NCBI GenBank assembly: GCA_028868825.1
Contig: JAGWTU010000004.1
Location: 62,001-126,000 of the forward strand
DNA length: 64,000 nucleotides
Source of the DNA: Burkholderiales bacterium
GTDB lineage: Bacteria; Pseudomonadota; Gammaproteobacteria; Burkholderiales; Burkholderiaceae_C
Direction of reading: 5' to 3'
The translations under genes and the position numbers were made by a program. Under the pieces are notes generated by a model, which worked only from the letters and a program-made list of their open reading frames with translations, made no database searches and had not been told where the DNA came from. Below are positions 8,564-21,060 of this stretch, piece after piece; the first letter of the stretch is position 1, and every line of letters begins with the position of its first letter.

Positions 8564-9895
8564 ATGACCGACGCCACAGCCCCGATCGCCCAGCTCTGCG
8601 CCGTCAGCAAGTCGTATGGCAGCGCCGGCGGGCGCGAGCTCAAGGTGCTCGACAACATCGACCTCGCGGTGAACCCGGGCGAGCTCGTCGCGCTGCTCGG
8701 CCAGTCGGGCTCGGGCAAGTCGACGATCCTGCGCTGCCTGACCGGACTCGTCGAGCCCTCGTTCGGCCGCGTGCTGGCCGGCGGCCAACCGCTGCACGGC
8801 ATCAACCGCGACGCCTCGGTCGTCTTCCAGACCTTCGCGCTCTACCCCTGGTTGACAGTGGAGCAGAACGTCGCCGTCGGGCTGATGTCGCGCCGCATGC
8901 CGCGCGCGGAGCGCGCCGAGGCCATCGACCGCGCGATCGAGATCATCGGCCTGGGCAACTACCACGAGGCCTATCCGCGCGAGCTCTCGGGCGGCATGCG
9001 CCAGCGCGTGGGCATCGCGCGCGCGCTCGTCTCGCGCCCGCGCCTGCTGTGCCTGGACGAGGCCTTCAGCGCGCTGGACGTGCTGACGGCCGAGAACCTG
9101 CGCCAGGAACTGATCGGGCTGTGGCGCGGCTCGGATTCGGCGCTGAGCTCGATCTTCATGGTCACGCACAACATCGAGGAGGCGGTGGAAATGGCGACGC
9201 GCATCGTCGTCGTCTTCCCGCGCCCGGGGCGCATCGGCCTCGCGCTCGACAACCCATTGCCGTACCCGCGCGACAGCAAGAGCGCCGGCTTCCAGCGCCT
9301 CGTCGGCGTGATCCACGAATGCATCACGACGATGGCGCTGCCGGACCTGCCGCCCGAAGCCCCGGTGGCCGGCGCGCCGATCTCGCGCGCGCGTTCGCGC
9401 ATGGAGTCGATCCCGAACGTGCCGGTGGGCCAGATCATCGGTCTGCTCGGCATCCTGCACGACACGCCCGAGCTGACCAACCTCTACGAGATCTCCGACG
9501 AGATCGGGCGCGAGTTCGGCGACACGATCGCCATCGTCAAGTCGGCCGAGATCCTCGAGCTCGTCGACACGCCGCGCCACGAGGTGAAGCTGACCGAGCT
9601 CGGCCGTCGCTTCATCGCCTCCGACAGCCAGGGCCGGCGCACGATCTTCGCCGAGCAGGTCTTCAAGCTGCGGCTGTTCCACATCATCCTGGCGTTGCTC
9701 GAGGAATACGACGAGGTCGACGCCGACCGCATCGTCAGCGACATCGCGACCGCGCTGCCCTACGACAACCCCGAGAAGACCTTCGAGACGATGATCGCCT
9801 GGGGCCGCTATGCCGGGCTGATGGACTGCAATATGAAGACGCGCAAGGTCTCGGTGCCCAAGGACGAGGAAGAGGACGAGGAAGCGACGGGCTGA
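8564..9895 (+). CDS. ABC transporter ATPase with C-terminal AAA-associated domain
   Basis: 443 aa. The N-terminal 250 residues are an ABC ATPase: Walker A GQSGSGKST, signature LSGGMRQRVGIARAL, Walker B LCLDEAF, and a switch histidine in MVTHN. A further 150 residues or so form a second domain of the AAA-associated C-terminal type found in some NitT/TauT-like ATPases, ending in an acidic tail (EEEDEEATG). It sits 16 bp behind the duplicated permease and should energise it. The C-terminal domain may be regulatory; that is inference. Confidence 0.88.
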   Translation: MTDATAPIAQLCAVSKSYGSAGGRELKVLDNIDLAVNPGELVALLGQSGSGKSTILRCLTGLVEPSFGRVLAGGQPLHGINRDASVVFQTFALYPWLTVEQNVAVGLMSRRMPRAERAEAIDRAIEIIGLGNYHEAYPRELSGGMRQRVGIARALVSRPRLLCLDEAFSALDVLTAENLRQELIGLWRGSDSALSSIFMVTHNIEEAVEMATRIVVVFPRPGRIGLALDNPLPYPRDSKSAGFQRLVGVIHECITTMALPDLPPEAPVAGAPISRARSRMESIPNVPVGQIIGLLGILHDTPELTNLYEISDEIGREFGDTIAIVKSAEILELVDTPRHEVKLTELGRRFIASDSQGRRTIFAEQVFKLRLFHIILALLEEYDEVDADRIVSDIATALPYDNPEKTFETMIAWGRYAGLMDCNMKTRKVSVPKDEEEDEEATG

Positions 9896-9963
9896 GGTTG
9901 CGATTCGCGTGCCTGGCATCGCGGCGGGATCAGTCCGCCCCGGCGTCCTTGGCTCGCCGCGGC

Positions 9964-10013
9964 CTTGATGTTTTCTTGATGCGGCCCTTGGACAACTTGC
10001 CACCGTCTTGACG
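9964..10013 (+). promoter_or_regulatory. Repeats upstream of the kdp operon
   Basis: CTTGATG occurs at 9964-9970 and 9975-9981, one helical turn apart, with a third related CTTGACG at 10007-10013, all in the 159-bp gap before the kdp genes. Direct repeats on one helix face would suit a dimeric response regulator such as KdpE. This is inference; no clear -35/-10 pair was found. Confidence 0.3.
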
Positions 10014-10054
10014 CCCAGCCTCCTAGGATGAATGCCATCCGATAGGAGGACCCG

Positions 10055-10156
10055 ATGGACTTCGTCTATATCGCCGCGGCGCTGCTGTTGTGGCTCGTGC
10101 TGCAGGGCCTGGCCTGGGGCTGCGCGCGCCTGCAATCGCGGGGGACGCAGCGATGA
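10055..10156 (+). CDS. Small membrane protein upstream of kdpF
   Basis: 33 aa: about 20 hydrophobic residues ([18 protein letters not shown]) flanked by an acidic N-terminus and a basic C-terminus, i.e. one transmembrane helix. It has a strong ribosome site (TAGGAGGA, 7 bp before ATG), and its TGA overlaps the kdpF ATG. It is too short for most gene callers but looks translated and belongs to the operon. Not KdpF itself, which follows. Role unknown; a lipid-like stabiliser or regulator of the Kdp complex is a guess. Confidence 0.65.
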   Translation: MDFVYIAAALLLWLVLQGLAWGCARLQSRGTQR

Positions 10157-10245
10157 ACGCCTGGACCTGGATCGCTGGTGCGCTCGCGGCCGCTCTGCTC
10201 GTCTACCTCGTTGCCGTGCTGCTGCGGCCGGAGGATTTTTCGTGA
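10153..10245 (+). CDS. kdpF: Potassium-transporting ATPase subunit KdpF
   Basis: 30 aa single-helix protein ([20 protein letters not shown], ending RPEDFS), matching the size and pattern of KdpF, the small subunit that stabilises the KdpFABC complex. ATG overlaps the stop of the preceding 33-codon ORF, and its TGA overlaps the GTG start of kdpA. Confidence 0.88.
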   Translation: MNAWTWIAGALAAALLVYLVAVLLRPEDFS

Positions 10246-12034
10246 CCACCGCATCGGCCCTGCTGCTGGCCGTCTTCTGCGCCGCGCTGCTCGCGATCTC
10301 CTGGCCGCTGGCGCGCTGGATCGACGCCGTGATGGAAGGGCGCTTCGCGCTCGGCCGCCGCATCGAGGCGCCGATCTACCGCCTCGCCGGCATCGATCCG
10401 GAAACCGAACAGGGCTGGCTTGCCTATGCCAGGGGGCTGCTGCTGTTCAACTTCCTGGGCGTGCTCGCCGTCTATGCGATCCAGCGCCTGCAGGGCCTGT
10501 TGCCGCTGAACCCGCAGGCTCTGGCGGCGGTGAGCCCGGACTCCGCGTTCAACACCGCCGTCGCCTTCGCCACCAACACCGACTGGCAAGGCTACGGCGG
10601 CGAGACGACCATGAGCTACCTGACGCAGATGCTGGCGCTGACGGTGCAGAACTTCTGCTCCGCCGCCACCGGCATCGTCGTCGCGATCGCGCTCGTGCGC
10701 GGCTTCGCGCGCCATGCGGCAGGCGCGATCGGCAATGTCTGGGCCGACCTGCTGCGCTGCACGCTGTGGCTGCTGCTGCCGCTGGCTTTCGTCCTGGCGC
10801 TCGTCTTCGCCGGCCTGGGCGTGATCCAGAATTTATCGCCCTATGTCGCCGCGCACACGATCGAGCCGGTGACCTGGCAGGCGCCGCGCCTGGGCGCCGA
10901 TGGCCAGCCGCTCAAGGACGCGCAGGGCCAGCCGCTGACCGAGGCGAAGACCGAGACCGAGCAGACGATCGCGATGGGGCCGGTGGCCTCGCAGCTCGCG
11001 ATCAAGATGATCGGCACCAACGGCGGCGGCTTCTTCAACGCCAATTCGGCGCATCCCTACGAGAACCCGAACGCGGCATCGAATTTCCTGCAGATGCTGG
11101 CGATCTTCGCGATCCCCGCGGCGCTGTGCCTGGTGTTCGGCCGCCGCGTTGGCGACCTGCGCCAGGGCTGGGCGGTCTACGGCGCGATGGCGCTGCTCTT
11201 CGTCACGCTCGCGGTTGCCGCGCCGATCTTCGAGCAGCAGGGCAACCCGCGGCTGGCCGCGCTCGGCGTCGACCAGACGGCGAGCGCGTTGCAGGGCGGC
11301 GGCAATATGGAAGGCAAGGAAACCCGATTCGGCATCGGCGGCTCGGCGCTCTTCGCCACCGTCACGACGGCGGCCTCGTGCGGCGCGGTGAATTCGATGC
11401 ACGACTCTTATACGCCGCTGGGCGGTCTCGTGCCGCTGGTGCTGATGCAGCTCGGCGAGGTCGTCTTCGGCGGCGTCGGCTCGGGTCTGTACGGCATGCT
11501 GATGTTCGCGATCATGGCCGTCTTCATCGCCGGGCTGATGATCGGCCGCACGCCCGAATACCTGGGCAAGAAGATCGAGACGCACGAGATGAAGATGGTC
11601 TCGATCGCCATCCTCGTCACGCCGCTGCTGGTGCTGGTCGGCAGCGCGATCGCGGTGCTGGCCGGCGCCGGGCGTGCCGGCATCGCCAACCCGGGCGCGC
11701 ATGGCTACAGCGAGATCCTCTACGCGCTGACCTCGGCCGGCAACAACAACGGCAGCGCCTTTGCCGGGCTCTCGGCGAACACGCCGTTCTGGAACGGGCT
11801 GCTCGCGGTCGTGATGTGGTGCGGGCGCTTCGGCGTCGTCGTTCCGGTGCTCGCCATCGCCGGCTCGCTGGCGGCGAAGAAGCGCCTGGCCGCCAACGCC
11901 GGCACGCTGCCCACGCATGGGCCGCTGTTCGTCGCACTGCTCATCGGCACCGTGCTGCTCGTCGGCCTGCTCAACTACGTGCCGGCGCTGGCCCTCGGGC
12001 CTGTCGTCGAGCACTACATGCTCTGGAGCCCGCG

Positions 12035-12038
<4 letters not shown>
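10242..12038 (+). CDS. kdpA: Potassium-transporting ATPase subunit KdpA
   Basis: 598 aa polytopic channel-like subunit that selects and carries K+ through the Kdp complex. Recognisable pore-loop regions include [14 protein letters not shown] and [20 protein letters not shown], plus later [12 protein letters not shown]. About ten membrane segments. GTG start at 10242 overlaps the kdpF TGA (GTGA); the N-terminus [16 protein letters not shown] is the first helix. Somewhat longer than E. coli KdpA (557 aa). Confidence 0.96.
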
Positions 12039-14104
<2,066 letters not shown>

Positions 14105-14118
14105 AGCAAGGAACAGCC

Positions 14119-14748
14119 ATGTCCACCCACGCATCCCCTTCGGTCTCGAGCCCGACCTCGATCATCGGCGCGCTGCGCCCCGCGCTCGTCGTCTTCATCG
14201 CGCTCAGCGTCGTCACCGGCATCGTCTATCCGCTCGCGACCACCGGCGTCGCGCAGCTGCTGTTTCCCGATCAGGCCGCCGGCAGCCTGATTCGCAGCGA
14301 GGGGGGCCGCGACGGCCGCGTCATCGGCTCGACGCTGATCGGCCAGTCGTTCGCGCGCCCCGGCCATTTCCGGGGTCGGCCTTCGGCGACCCCGGGCAAG
14401 CCCTATGACGCCGCGAACTCGGGCGGCTCGAACCTGGGGCCGCTGAAGCCGGCGCTCGTCGATGCGGTGCAGGCGCGCATCGCCGCGCTGCGCGCCGCCG
14501 ATCCGGGCAACCTCGCGCCGGTGCCGGTGGACCTCGTCACCGCGTCGGCCAGCGGGCTCGACCCCGAGATCAGCCTCGCCGCGGCCGCGTACCAGGTCGA
14601 TCGAGTCGCCCGCGCGCGCGGCCTCGCGCCGGCGGCGGTGCGCGCGCAGGTCGAGCGACTGGCCCAGCGCCCGCTGCTGGGTTTCCTCGGCGAGCCGCGC
14701 GTCAACGTCCTGGCCTTGAACCTGGCGCTCGACGGGATGGCCCGATGA
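14119..14748 (+). CDS. kdpC: Potassium-transporting ATPase subunit KdpC
   Basis: 209 aa, one N-terminal transmembrane helix (about residues 15-40, [21 protein letters not shown]) followed by a periplasmic domain. Family signatures: [22 protein letters not shown], and [12 protein letters not shown] with [10 protein letters not shown] near the C-terminus. Assembles and stabilises KdpA/KdpB. ATG 14119 follows an AAGGAACAGCC ribosome site. Confidence 0.95.
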   Translation: MSTHASPSVSSPTSIIGALRPALVVFIALSVVTGIVYPLATTGVAQLLFPDQAAGSLIRSEGGRDGRVIGSTLIGQSFARPGHFRGRPSATPGKPYDAANSGGSNLGPLKPALVDAVQARIAALRAADPGNLAPVPVDLVTASASGLDPEISLAAAAYQVDRVARARGLAPAAVRAQVERLAQRPLLGFLGEPRVNVLALNLALDGMAR

Positions 14749-14800
14749 GCATGCGAAGATTCCCGCTGCCGCGTCGGCCAGCAGCGTCCACCACCTCGCC

Positions 14801-15766
14801 ATGCTCATCAACTGCAGCGCCTATGTCCAGGGCAGCAAGCTCGCCGACATCGCCGGCGCCGACATCGGCCGCCATCTCGCGCAACCCGACTGCTTCGTCT
14901 GGGTCGCGCTGCGCGATCCCGACGCCGCCGAGCTCGCGGCGATGCAGGACCAGTTCGGCCTCCACGATCTCGCGGTCGAGGACGCGCTCAAGGGCCACCA
15001 GCGGCCCAAGGTCGAGGAATACGGCGACACCGTGTTCGCCGTGCTGCAGATGGTCGACGAGGCCGGCGGCGAACTCGAGGTCGGCGAGCTCTGCGTCTTC
15101 GCCGGGCGCAATTTCGTGCTCTCGGTGCGCAGCCGCTCGAACGCCGGCTTCCTGGGCGTGCGCGAGCGCGCCGAGCGCGAACCCGAGCTGCTGCGGCATG
15201 GCTCCGGCTTCGTCCTCTACGCGCTGATGGACGCCGTCGTCGACCGCTATTTCCCGGTCATCGATCGCCTCGAGACCGAACTCGACGCGATCGAGGAGCG
15301 CATCTTCGAGCGCGGCTCGGCGCGCCGCAACATCGAGGAGCTGTACGCGCTCAAGCGGCGCCTGGGCATCGTGCGCCACGCGGTGATGCCGCTGCTCGAG
15401 GCCGGCGCGCATCTGCACGGCGGCCGCGTGCCGCCGATCTGCGTGGGCACGCAGGACTATTTCCGCGATGTCTACGACCACCTGCTGCGCTGCGCGGCGA
15501 CGATCGACGGCCTGCGCGACACCGTCGCCACGGCGATCCAGGTCAACTTCTCGATGATCGCGATCGAGGAATCGGAGACCACCAAGCGTCTCGCCGCCTG
15601 GGCCGGCATCTTCGCCGTCGCGACCTTCTTCGTCGGCGTCTGGGGCATGAACTTCGAGCGCATGCCCGAGCTGAAATGGGCCTGGGGCTACCCGGCGGCG
15701 CTGGCCTTCATCACGATCGTCGCGGTGCTGATGTGGCGCCGCTTCCGCAAGGCCGGCTGGCTTTGA
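14801..15766 (+). CDS. corA: CorA-family magnesium/cobalt (divalent cation) transporter
   Basis: 321 aa. A large cytoplasmic N-terminal domain with long helices is followed by two C-terminal membrane segments. The selectivity-loop signature is GMN, in VWGMNFERMPEL between the two helices, with the basic C-terminal end RRFRKAGWL. The family moves Mg2+, Co2+ or Ni2+; the ion cannot be assigned. It lies between kdpC and kdpD, 52 bp after kdpC, and its stop overlaps the TTG start of kdpD, so it appears to be part of the kdp transcript. Confidence 0.9.
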   Translation: MLINCSAYVQGSKLADIAGADIGRHLAQPDCFVWVALRDPDAAELAAMQDQFGLHDLAVEDALKGHQRPKVEEYGDTVFAVLQMVDEAGGELEVGELCVFAGRNFVLSVRSRSNAGFLGVRERAEREPELLRHGSGFVLYALMDAVVDRYFPVIDRLETELDAIEERIFERGSARRNIEELYALKRRLGIVRHAVMPLLEAGAHLHGGRVPPICVGTQDYFRDVYDHLLRCAATIDGLRDTVATAIQVNFSMIAIEESETTKRLAAWAGIFAVATFFVGVWGMNFERMPELKWAWGYPAALAFITIVAVLMWRRFRKAGWL

Positions 15767-18549
15767 CCGACGCCGACCGCCCGGACCCCGACGCGCTGCT
15801 GCAGCGCGTGCAGCAGGAACAGGCGCGCGCCGCGCGCGGGCGGCTGAAGATCTTCTTCGGCGCCTGCGCCGGTGTCGGCAAGACCTACGCGATGCTGGCC
15901 GCGGCGCGCGCCGAACAGGCCCAGGGGCGGCCGCTGATCGTCGGCCTCGTCGAGACCCATGGCCGCGCCGAGACCGAAGCGATGCTGCGCGACCTGCCGC
16001 GCCTGCCGCTGCGCGAGCTGGTCCACCGCGGCCGCAAGCTGGCCGAATTCGACCTCGACGCCGCGCTCGCGTTCGGCACCGCGCAGGGCGCCGCACCGGG
16101 CACGGCGCCCGGCGCCGCGCTCGTGCTGCTCGACGAGCTCGCGCACAGCAACGTCCCCGGGTCGCGCCACCCCAAGCGCTGGCAGGACGTCGAGGAGCTG
16201 CTGGCCGCCGGCATCGACGTCTGGTCGACGATGAACGTCCAGCATCTCGAGAGCCTGAACGACATCGTCAGCGGCATCACCCGCATCAAGGTCTGGGAGA
16301 CGGTGCCCGACCGCGTCTTCGACCAGGCCGACGAGGTCGTCGTCGTCGACCTGCCGCCCGACGAGCTGCTGGCGCGCATGCAGGCCGGCAAGGTCTACTT
16401 GCCGCAGCAGGCCGAGCGCGCGGCGGCGCATTTCTTCCGCAAGGGCAACCTGCTGGCGCTGCGCGAGCTGGCGCTGCGTCGCACGGCCGACCGCGTCGAC
16501 GGCGAGATGCAGGCCTACCGCCGCCGCAGCGCCGCCGAGCCGGTGTGGCCGAACCGCGAGGCGCTGCTGGCCGCGGTCGGCGGCGGCGACGGCGGCGAGA
16601 AGGTCGTGCGCGCCTGCGCGCGGCTGGCGCAACAGCTCGGCGTGCCCTGGCATGCGATCCATGTCGAGACCCCCGACCAGGCGCTGCGCGGCGACGCCGT
16701 GCGCGAGCGGCCGCTGCGCGTGCTCAAGCTCGCGGCCGAACTCGGCGCCGCCACCGCCACGCCTGCGGCCGCCGACCCGGCCCCCGCGCTGGTGCGCTAC
16801 GCGCGCGAGCACAACCTGGCGCGGCTGGTCGTCGGCCGGCCCGGCCGGCGGCTGCCCTGGCGGCGGCCGCTGACCGAGCGCATCGCGGCGCTGGCCGACG
16901 ACATCGACCTCATCGTGGTCGCGCAGGACGCCGATGCGCGCCGTCCGGCGGCGCGCGAGGCCGAGGCGATCCGCCCCGACCTGCCCTGGCAGGGCTATGT
17001 CGCCGCGCTCGCCGCCTGCGCGGTCACGACGATCGTGGCGACGCCGCTGGCGCGCCTGCTCGAGCTCAGCAACATCGTCATGCTTTTCCTGCTCGCCGTC
17101 GTCGGCATCGCGCTGCGCTACGGGCGCGGGCCGGCGGTGGCGGCTGCGCTGTTCGGCGTCGCGTCGTTCGACTTCTTCTTCGTGCCGCCGCGGTATTCGT
17201 TCGCGGTCAGCGATGTCCAGTACCTGCTGACCTTCGCCGTGATGCTGGTCGTCGGCCTCGTCATCGGCCAGCTGATGGCCGGGCTCAAGGTCCAGGCCGA
17301 GGCGGCGGGTCAGCGCGAGCGCCGCGTGCGCAGCCTCTACGAGATGTCGCGCGACCTCTCGTCGGCATTGCTGCCCGAGCAGGTGGCCGCGATCGGCGCG
17401 CGCTTCCTCGCCGCCGAATTCGGCTTCAAGGCCACGCTGCTCGCGGCCGACGACGACGACCGGCTGCAGGCGCTGCCCGGCGGCGCCGCGACGGTCGACC
17501 TCGGCGTCGCGCAATGGGCCTACCAGCGCGGCGAGGCCGCGGGGCAGGGCACCGACACGCTGCCCGCCAGCCGCTGCCTGGTGCTGCCGCTGAAGGCGCC
17601 GATGCGGCTGCGCGGCGTCGTCGCGGTCGAACCGGCGAGCGGGCCGGCGCATGTGCTCGGGCCCGAGCAGCGGCGGCTGCTCGACACCTGCGCGTCGCTG
17701 ATGGCGATCTCGCTCGAGCGCATCCACTACATCGAGGTGGCGCAGAAGAGCACGCTGCAGATCGAGTCCGAGCGGCTGCGCAATTCGCTGCTCTCGGCGA
17801 TCTCGCACGATCTGCGCACGCCGCTGGCCGCCCTCGTCGGGCTGGCCGACACGCTGGCGCTGACGCAGCCCGGACCGACGCCGCAGCAGGCCGAGATCGC
17901 GCAGGCGATCCGGCAGTCGGCGCTGCGCATGAACGCGCTCGTCAACAACCTGCTCGACATGGCGAGGCTCGAGGCCGGCGCGGTGCAGCTGCACCGTGAA
18001 TGGCAGCCGCTGGAGGAGGTCGTCGGCAGTGCCGCCGCCGGCTGTTCGGGGCTGCTCGCCGGGCGCCGGCTGACGGTGAAGCTGGCCGATGATCTGCCGC
18101 TGCTCGACCTCGACGCGGTGCTGATGGAGCGCGTCTTCGTGAACCTGATCGAGAACGCCTGCAAGTTCACGCCCGCGGGATCGGCGATCACCATCGCCGC
18201 GCGCGCCGAGGGCAGCGATGTCGTGGTCGACGTCGACGACCAGGGCCCGGGGCTCCCGGCCGGCCGCGAGGAGGCGATCTTCGAGAAGTTCGAGCGCGGC
18301 GCGCGCGAGAGCGCGACGCCCGGCGTCGGCCTCGGGCTGGCGATCTGCCGCGCGATCGTCCTCGCCCATGGTGGGACGATCCGCGGCGCCAACCGCAGCG
18401 TCGACGGTCGCGTCGTCGGCGCGCGCTTCACGATCACGCTGCCGCAGGGCCATCCGCCGCGCGACGACGGCGCCCATGTCGTCGATGGCGCGGATGCGGC
18501 CGGTGCGGCCGGTGTGGCGGTAGGGGTGGTAGGGGCATCGGCGCCATGA
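15763..18549 (+). CDS. kdpD: Potassium-responsive sensor histidine kinase KdpD
   Basis: 928 aa. Order: KdpD sensor domain with P-loop GACAGVGKTYAML (residues 25-40), universal-stress-like domain (about 260-390), four transmembrane helices (about 405-510), GAF-like region, dimerisation/phosphoacceptor helix with SHDLRTP (H682), and an ATPase domain (NLIENACKFT, DDQGPGLP, GVGLGLAICRAI). Phosphorylates KdpE under K+ limitation or osmotic stress. The start is most likely TTG 15763, overlapping the corA stop as TTGA; no ATG gives the conserved N-terminus. The C-terminal 25 residues are Ala/Gly/Val-rich and look unconserved. Confidence 0.93.
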   Translation: MTDADRPDPDALLQRVQQEQARAARGRLKIFFGACAGVGKTYAMLAAARAEQAQGRPLIVGLVETHGRAETEAMLRDLPRLPLRELVHRGRKLAEFDLDAALAFGTAQGAAPGTAPGAALVLLDELAHSNVPGSRHPKRWQDVEELLAAGIDVWSTMNVQHLESLNDIVSGITRIKVWETVPDRVFDQADEVVVVDLPPDELLARMQAGKVYLPQQAERAAAHFFRKGNLLALRELALRRTADRVDGEMQAYRRRSAAEPVWPNREALLAAVGGGDGGEKVVRACARLAQQLGVPWHAIHVETPDQALRGDAVRERPLRVLKLAAELGAATATPAAADPAPALVRYAREHNLARLVVGRPGRRLPWRRPLTERIAALADDIDLIVVAQDADARRPAAREAEAIRPDLPWQGYVAALAACAVTTIVATPLARLLELSNIVMLFLLAVVGIALRYGRGPAVAAALFGVASFDFFFVPPRYSFAVSDVQYLLTFAVMLVVGLVIGQLMAGLKVQAEAAGQRERRVRSLYEMSRDLSSALLPEQVAAIGARFLAAEFGFKATLLAADDDDRLQALPGGAATVDLGVAQWAYQRGEAAGQGTDTLPASRCLVLPLKAPMRLRGVVAVEPASGPAHVLGPEQRRLLDTCASLMAISLERIHYIEVAQKSTLQIESERLRNSLLSAISHDLRTPLAALVGLADTLALTQPGPTPQQAEIAQAIRQSALRMNALVNNLLDMARLEAGAVQLHREWQPLEEVVGSAAAGCSGLLAGRRLTVKLADDLPLLDLDAVLMERVFVNLIENACKFTPAGSAITIAARAEGSDVVVDVDDQGPGLPAGREEAIFEKFERGARESATPGVGLGLAICRAIVLAHGGTIRGANRSVDGRVVGARFTITLPQGHPPRDDGAHVVDGADAAGAAGVAVGVVGASAP

Positions 18550-19238
18550 GCGAGATCGCCGTGCGCATCCTGATCGTCGAGGACGAGGAGCAGATCCGCC
18601 GCTTCCTGCGCCTGACGCTGGCCGCCGAGGGCTACGAGGTGCACGAGGCGGGCAGCGTCGCGCGCGGCCTGATCGAGGCCGGCACGCGGCGGCCCGAGCT
18701 GATCGTCGTCGACCTCGGCCTGCCCGACGGCGACGGTGTCGAGCTGATCCGCGAGCTGCGGCTGTTCACGGCCGCGCCGGTGATCGTGCTTTCGGCGCGC
18801 AGCGGCGAGGCCGACAAGATCGCCGCGCTCGACGCCGGCGCCGACGATTACCTCGTCAAGCCCTTCGGCGCCGGCGAACTGCTGGCGCGCGTACGCGCGC
18901 AACTGCGCCGCCACCAGCAGCGCACGCCGGCGGGGGCGACGACGATCGAATTCGGCGACGTGCGCGTCGACCTCGTGCGGCGCTCGGTCGAGCGCGCCGG
19001 CGTCGCGCTGCACCTGACGGCGATCGAGTACAAGCTGCTGACCCATCTCGCGGCCGAGCCGGGCCGCGTGATCACGCACCAGCAGCTGCTGAAGGCGATC
19101 TGGGGCCCGGGCCATGCGGGCGACCTGCATTACGTGCGCGTGCACATGGCCAACCTGCGCAAGAAGGTCGAGGCCGATCCGTCGATGCCGCGGCACCTCG
19201 TGACCGAGGCTGGCGTCGGCTACCGTTTCGTGCCGTAA
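18546..19238 (+). CDS. kdpE: Response regulator KdpE
   Basis: 230 aa OmpR-type regulator: receiver domain with phosphoacceptor D56 (VVDLGLPDGDG), conserved Lys in YLVKPFGAGEL, and a winged-helix DNA-binding domain (LTAIEYKLLTHLA...VRVHMANLRKKVE). Activates the kdp operon after phosphorylation by KdpD. ATG overlaps the kdpD stop. It converges on tdk with only 10 bp between stops. Confidence 0.95.
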   Translation: MSEIAVRILIVEDEEQIRRFLRLTLAAEGYEVHEAGSVARGLIEAGTRRPELIVVDLGLPDGDGVELIRELRLFTAAPVIVLSARSGEADKIAALDAGADDYLVKPFGAGELLARVRAQLRRHQQRTPAGATTIEFGDVRVDLVRRSVERAGVALHLTAIEYKLLTHLAAEPGRVITHQQLLKAIWGPGHAGDLHYVRVHMANLRKKVEADPSMPRHLVTEAGVGYRFVP

Positions 19239-19248
19239 GGCTCAGGCT

Positions 19249-19838
19249 TCAGCCGAACAGCCCCGGCGCCCGCCCCGGGTCGCCGTCGTCGCTGTAGAAG
19301 CACGAGGGGCACACGGCGCGGTAGCGCTCGTTGCCGCCGATGACGACCTGCTCGCCCTCCTGCACGCGGCGGCCGAGGTCGTCGACGCGCAGGTTCATCG
19401 ACGCCTTGCGGCCGCAGGCGCAGATCGTCTTCATCTCCTCGATGTCGTCGGCCAGCGTCAGCAGCGCGGCGGCGCCGGGGAAGGCCTCGCCGCGGAAATC
19501 GCTGCGCAGGCCGTAGCAGATCACCGGCAACGGCGTGCGGTGCGCGAGCCGGTGCAGCTGCCGCACCTGCTCGGGGCCCAGGAACTGCGCCTCGTCGATG
19601 AGCAGGCAGGCCCAGCCCCGGCCGAGCCAGTCGGCGTCGAAAGCCGTCGCCGGACCGAAGGTCTCGGCCGCGCGGCGCAGGCCCAGGCGCGACGCGATCA
19701 CGCCCGCGCCGGCACGCTCGTCGTGCGCGGCGGTGAACAGGCGCACCTTCATGCCGCGCTCCTCGTAGTTGTAGGCCGCCTGCAGCAAGGCCGTCGACTT
19801 GCCGGCGTTCATCGCCGCGTAGCGGAAATACAGCTTGC

Positions 19839-19842
<4 letters not shown>
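19249..19842 (-). CDS. tdk: Thymidine kinase
   Basis: 197 aa type II thymidine kinase of the nucleotide salvage pathway (thymidine + ATP to dTMP). P-loop in AAMNAGKST, catalytic region LLIDEAQFL, lasso/zinc module with CAC (ICACGRKA) and CPSC near the C-terminus, and substrate loop [16 protein letters not shown] overlaps the ureG stop (ATGA), so it is read on the same message as ureG, an unusual partner for urease genes. Confidence 0.95.
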
Positions 19843-20489
<647 letters not shown>

Positions 20490-20664
20490 CATGGCGGGGA
20501 TGATGCCCGAAGCGCGTCGGTGGCCCAAACCCGGCGCGCGTGCACGGCGCGGCGGTTCCCGGCATTGACGACGGGACGGGCGCACACCGGCTTGCCCCGA
20601 TGGCGGAACTGGGGCAGAGTGACTTCCGTTTCCAATGCCCCTCCATTCAATCGAAGGACCCAGG

Positions 20665-21060
20665 ATGCCGCACGTCTTGCAAGCCCCGGAGTCCTACCGC
20701 GGTCGGGCCTACTGCGACGGCAACGGGAACACGGAATGCGTCGAATTCATCAAGCAGACCTTGGACGCGCCGGTGACGCTGTCGTGGCGCGCTGGGGCCA
20801 AAGTCCAGAAACTCGGGGCCGGTGAACGAGATCCGATTGCCAAGGGCACGGCCATCGCCACCTTCGTTGCTGGCGTCTACCCCCAGCATGGGGGCACGGG
20901 CAAGCACGCCGCGATCTATCTGGGGCAGAACGCCGACGGCATTCAAGTCATGGATCAGTGGCGATCGCAGGGGCAGGTGCTGCCTCGGACCATTCCGTGG
21001 GTGGCCCGCCGACCCGGTCTGAGCAACGACGGCAATGCATTTTCGGTGATCGAATGGTGA
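20665..21060 (+). CDS. BPSL0067-family protein, putative cysteine amidase (effector-like)
   Basis: 131 aa. Resembles the BPSL0067 family: a CHAP/NlpC-P60-like fold with a candidate nucleophile C25 (NTECVEF) and candidate H81 ([10 protein letters not shown]), followed by VMDQW and ending NAFSVIEW. Such Cys/His proteins cleave amide bonds, often in peptidoglycan, and the family neighbours STY0301 proteins in other genomes, as here. It lacks a signal peptide, fitting delivery by a type VI or similar system; that is inference, as no secretion genes are in the window. ATG 20665 has GAAGGA 6 bp upstream. Its GC content is visibly below that of its neighbours, suggesting transfer. Confidence 0.75.
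   Translation: MPHVLQAPESYRGRAYCDGNGNTECVEFIKQTLDAPVTLSWRAGAKVQKLGAGERDPIAKGTAIATFVAGVYPQHGGTGKHAAIYLGQNADGIQVMDQWRSQGQVLPRTIPWVARRPGLSNDGNAFSVIEW

Noticed and set aside
10178..12034. Long open frame upstream of and in frame with kdpB
   Set aside because: Runs over kdpA in another frame; KdpB homology starts at ATG 12035, which also overlaps the kdpA stop.
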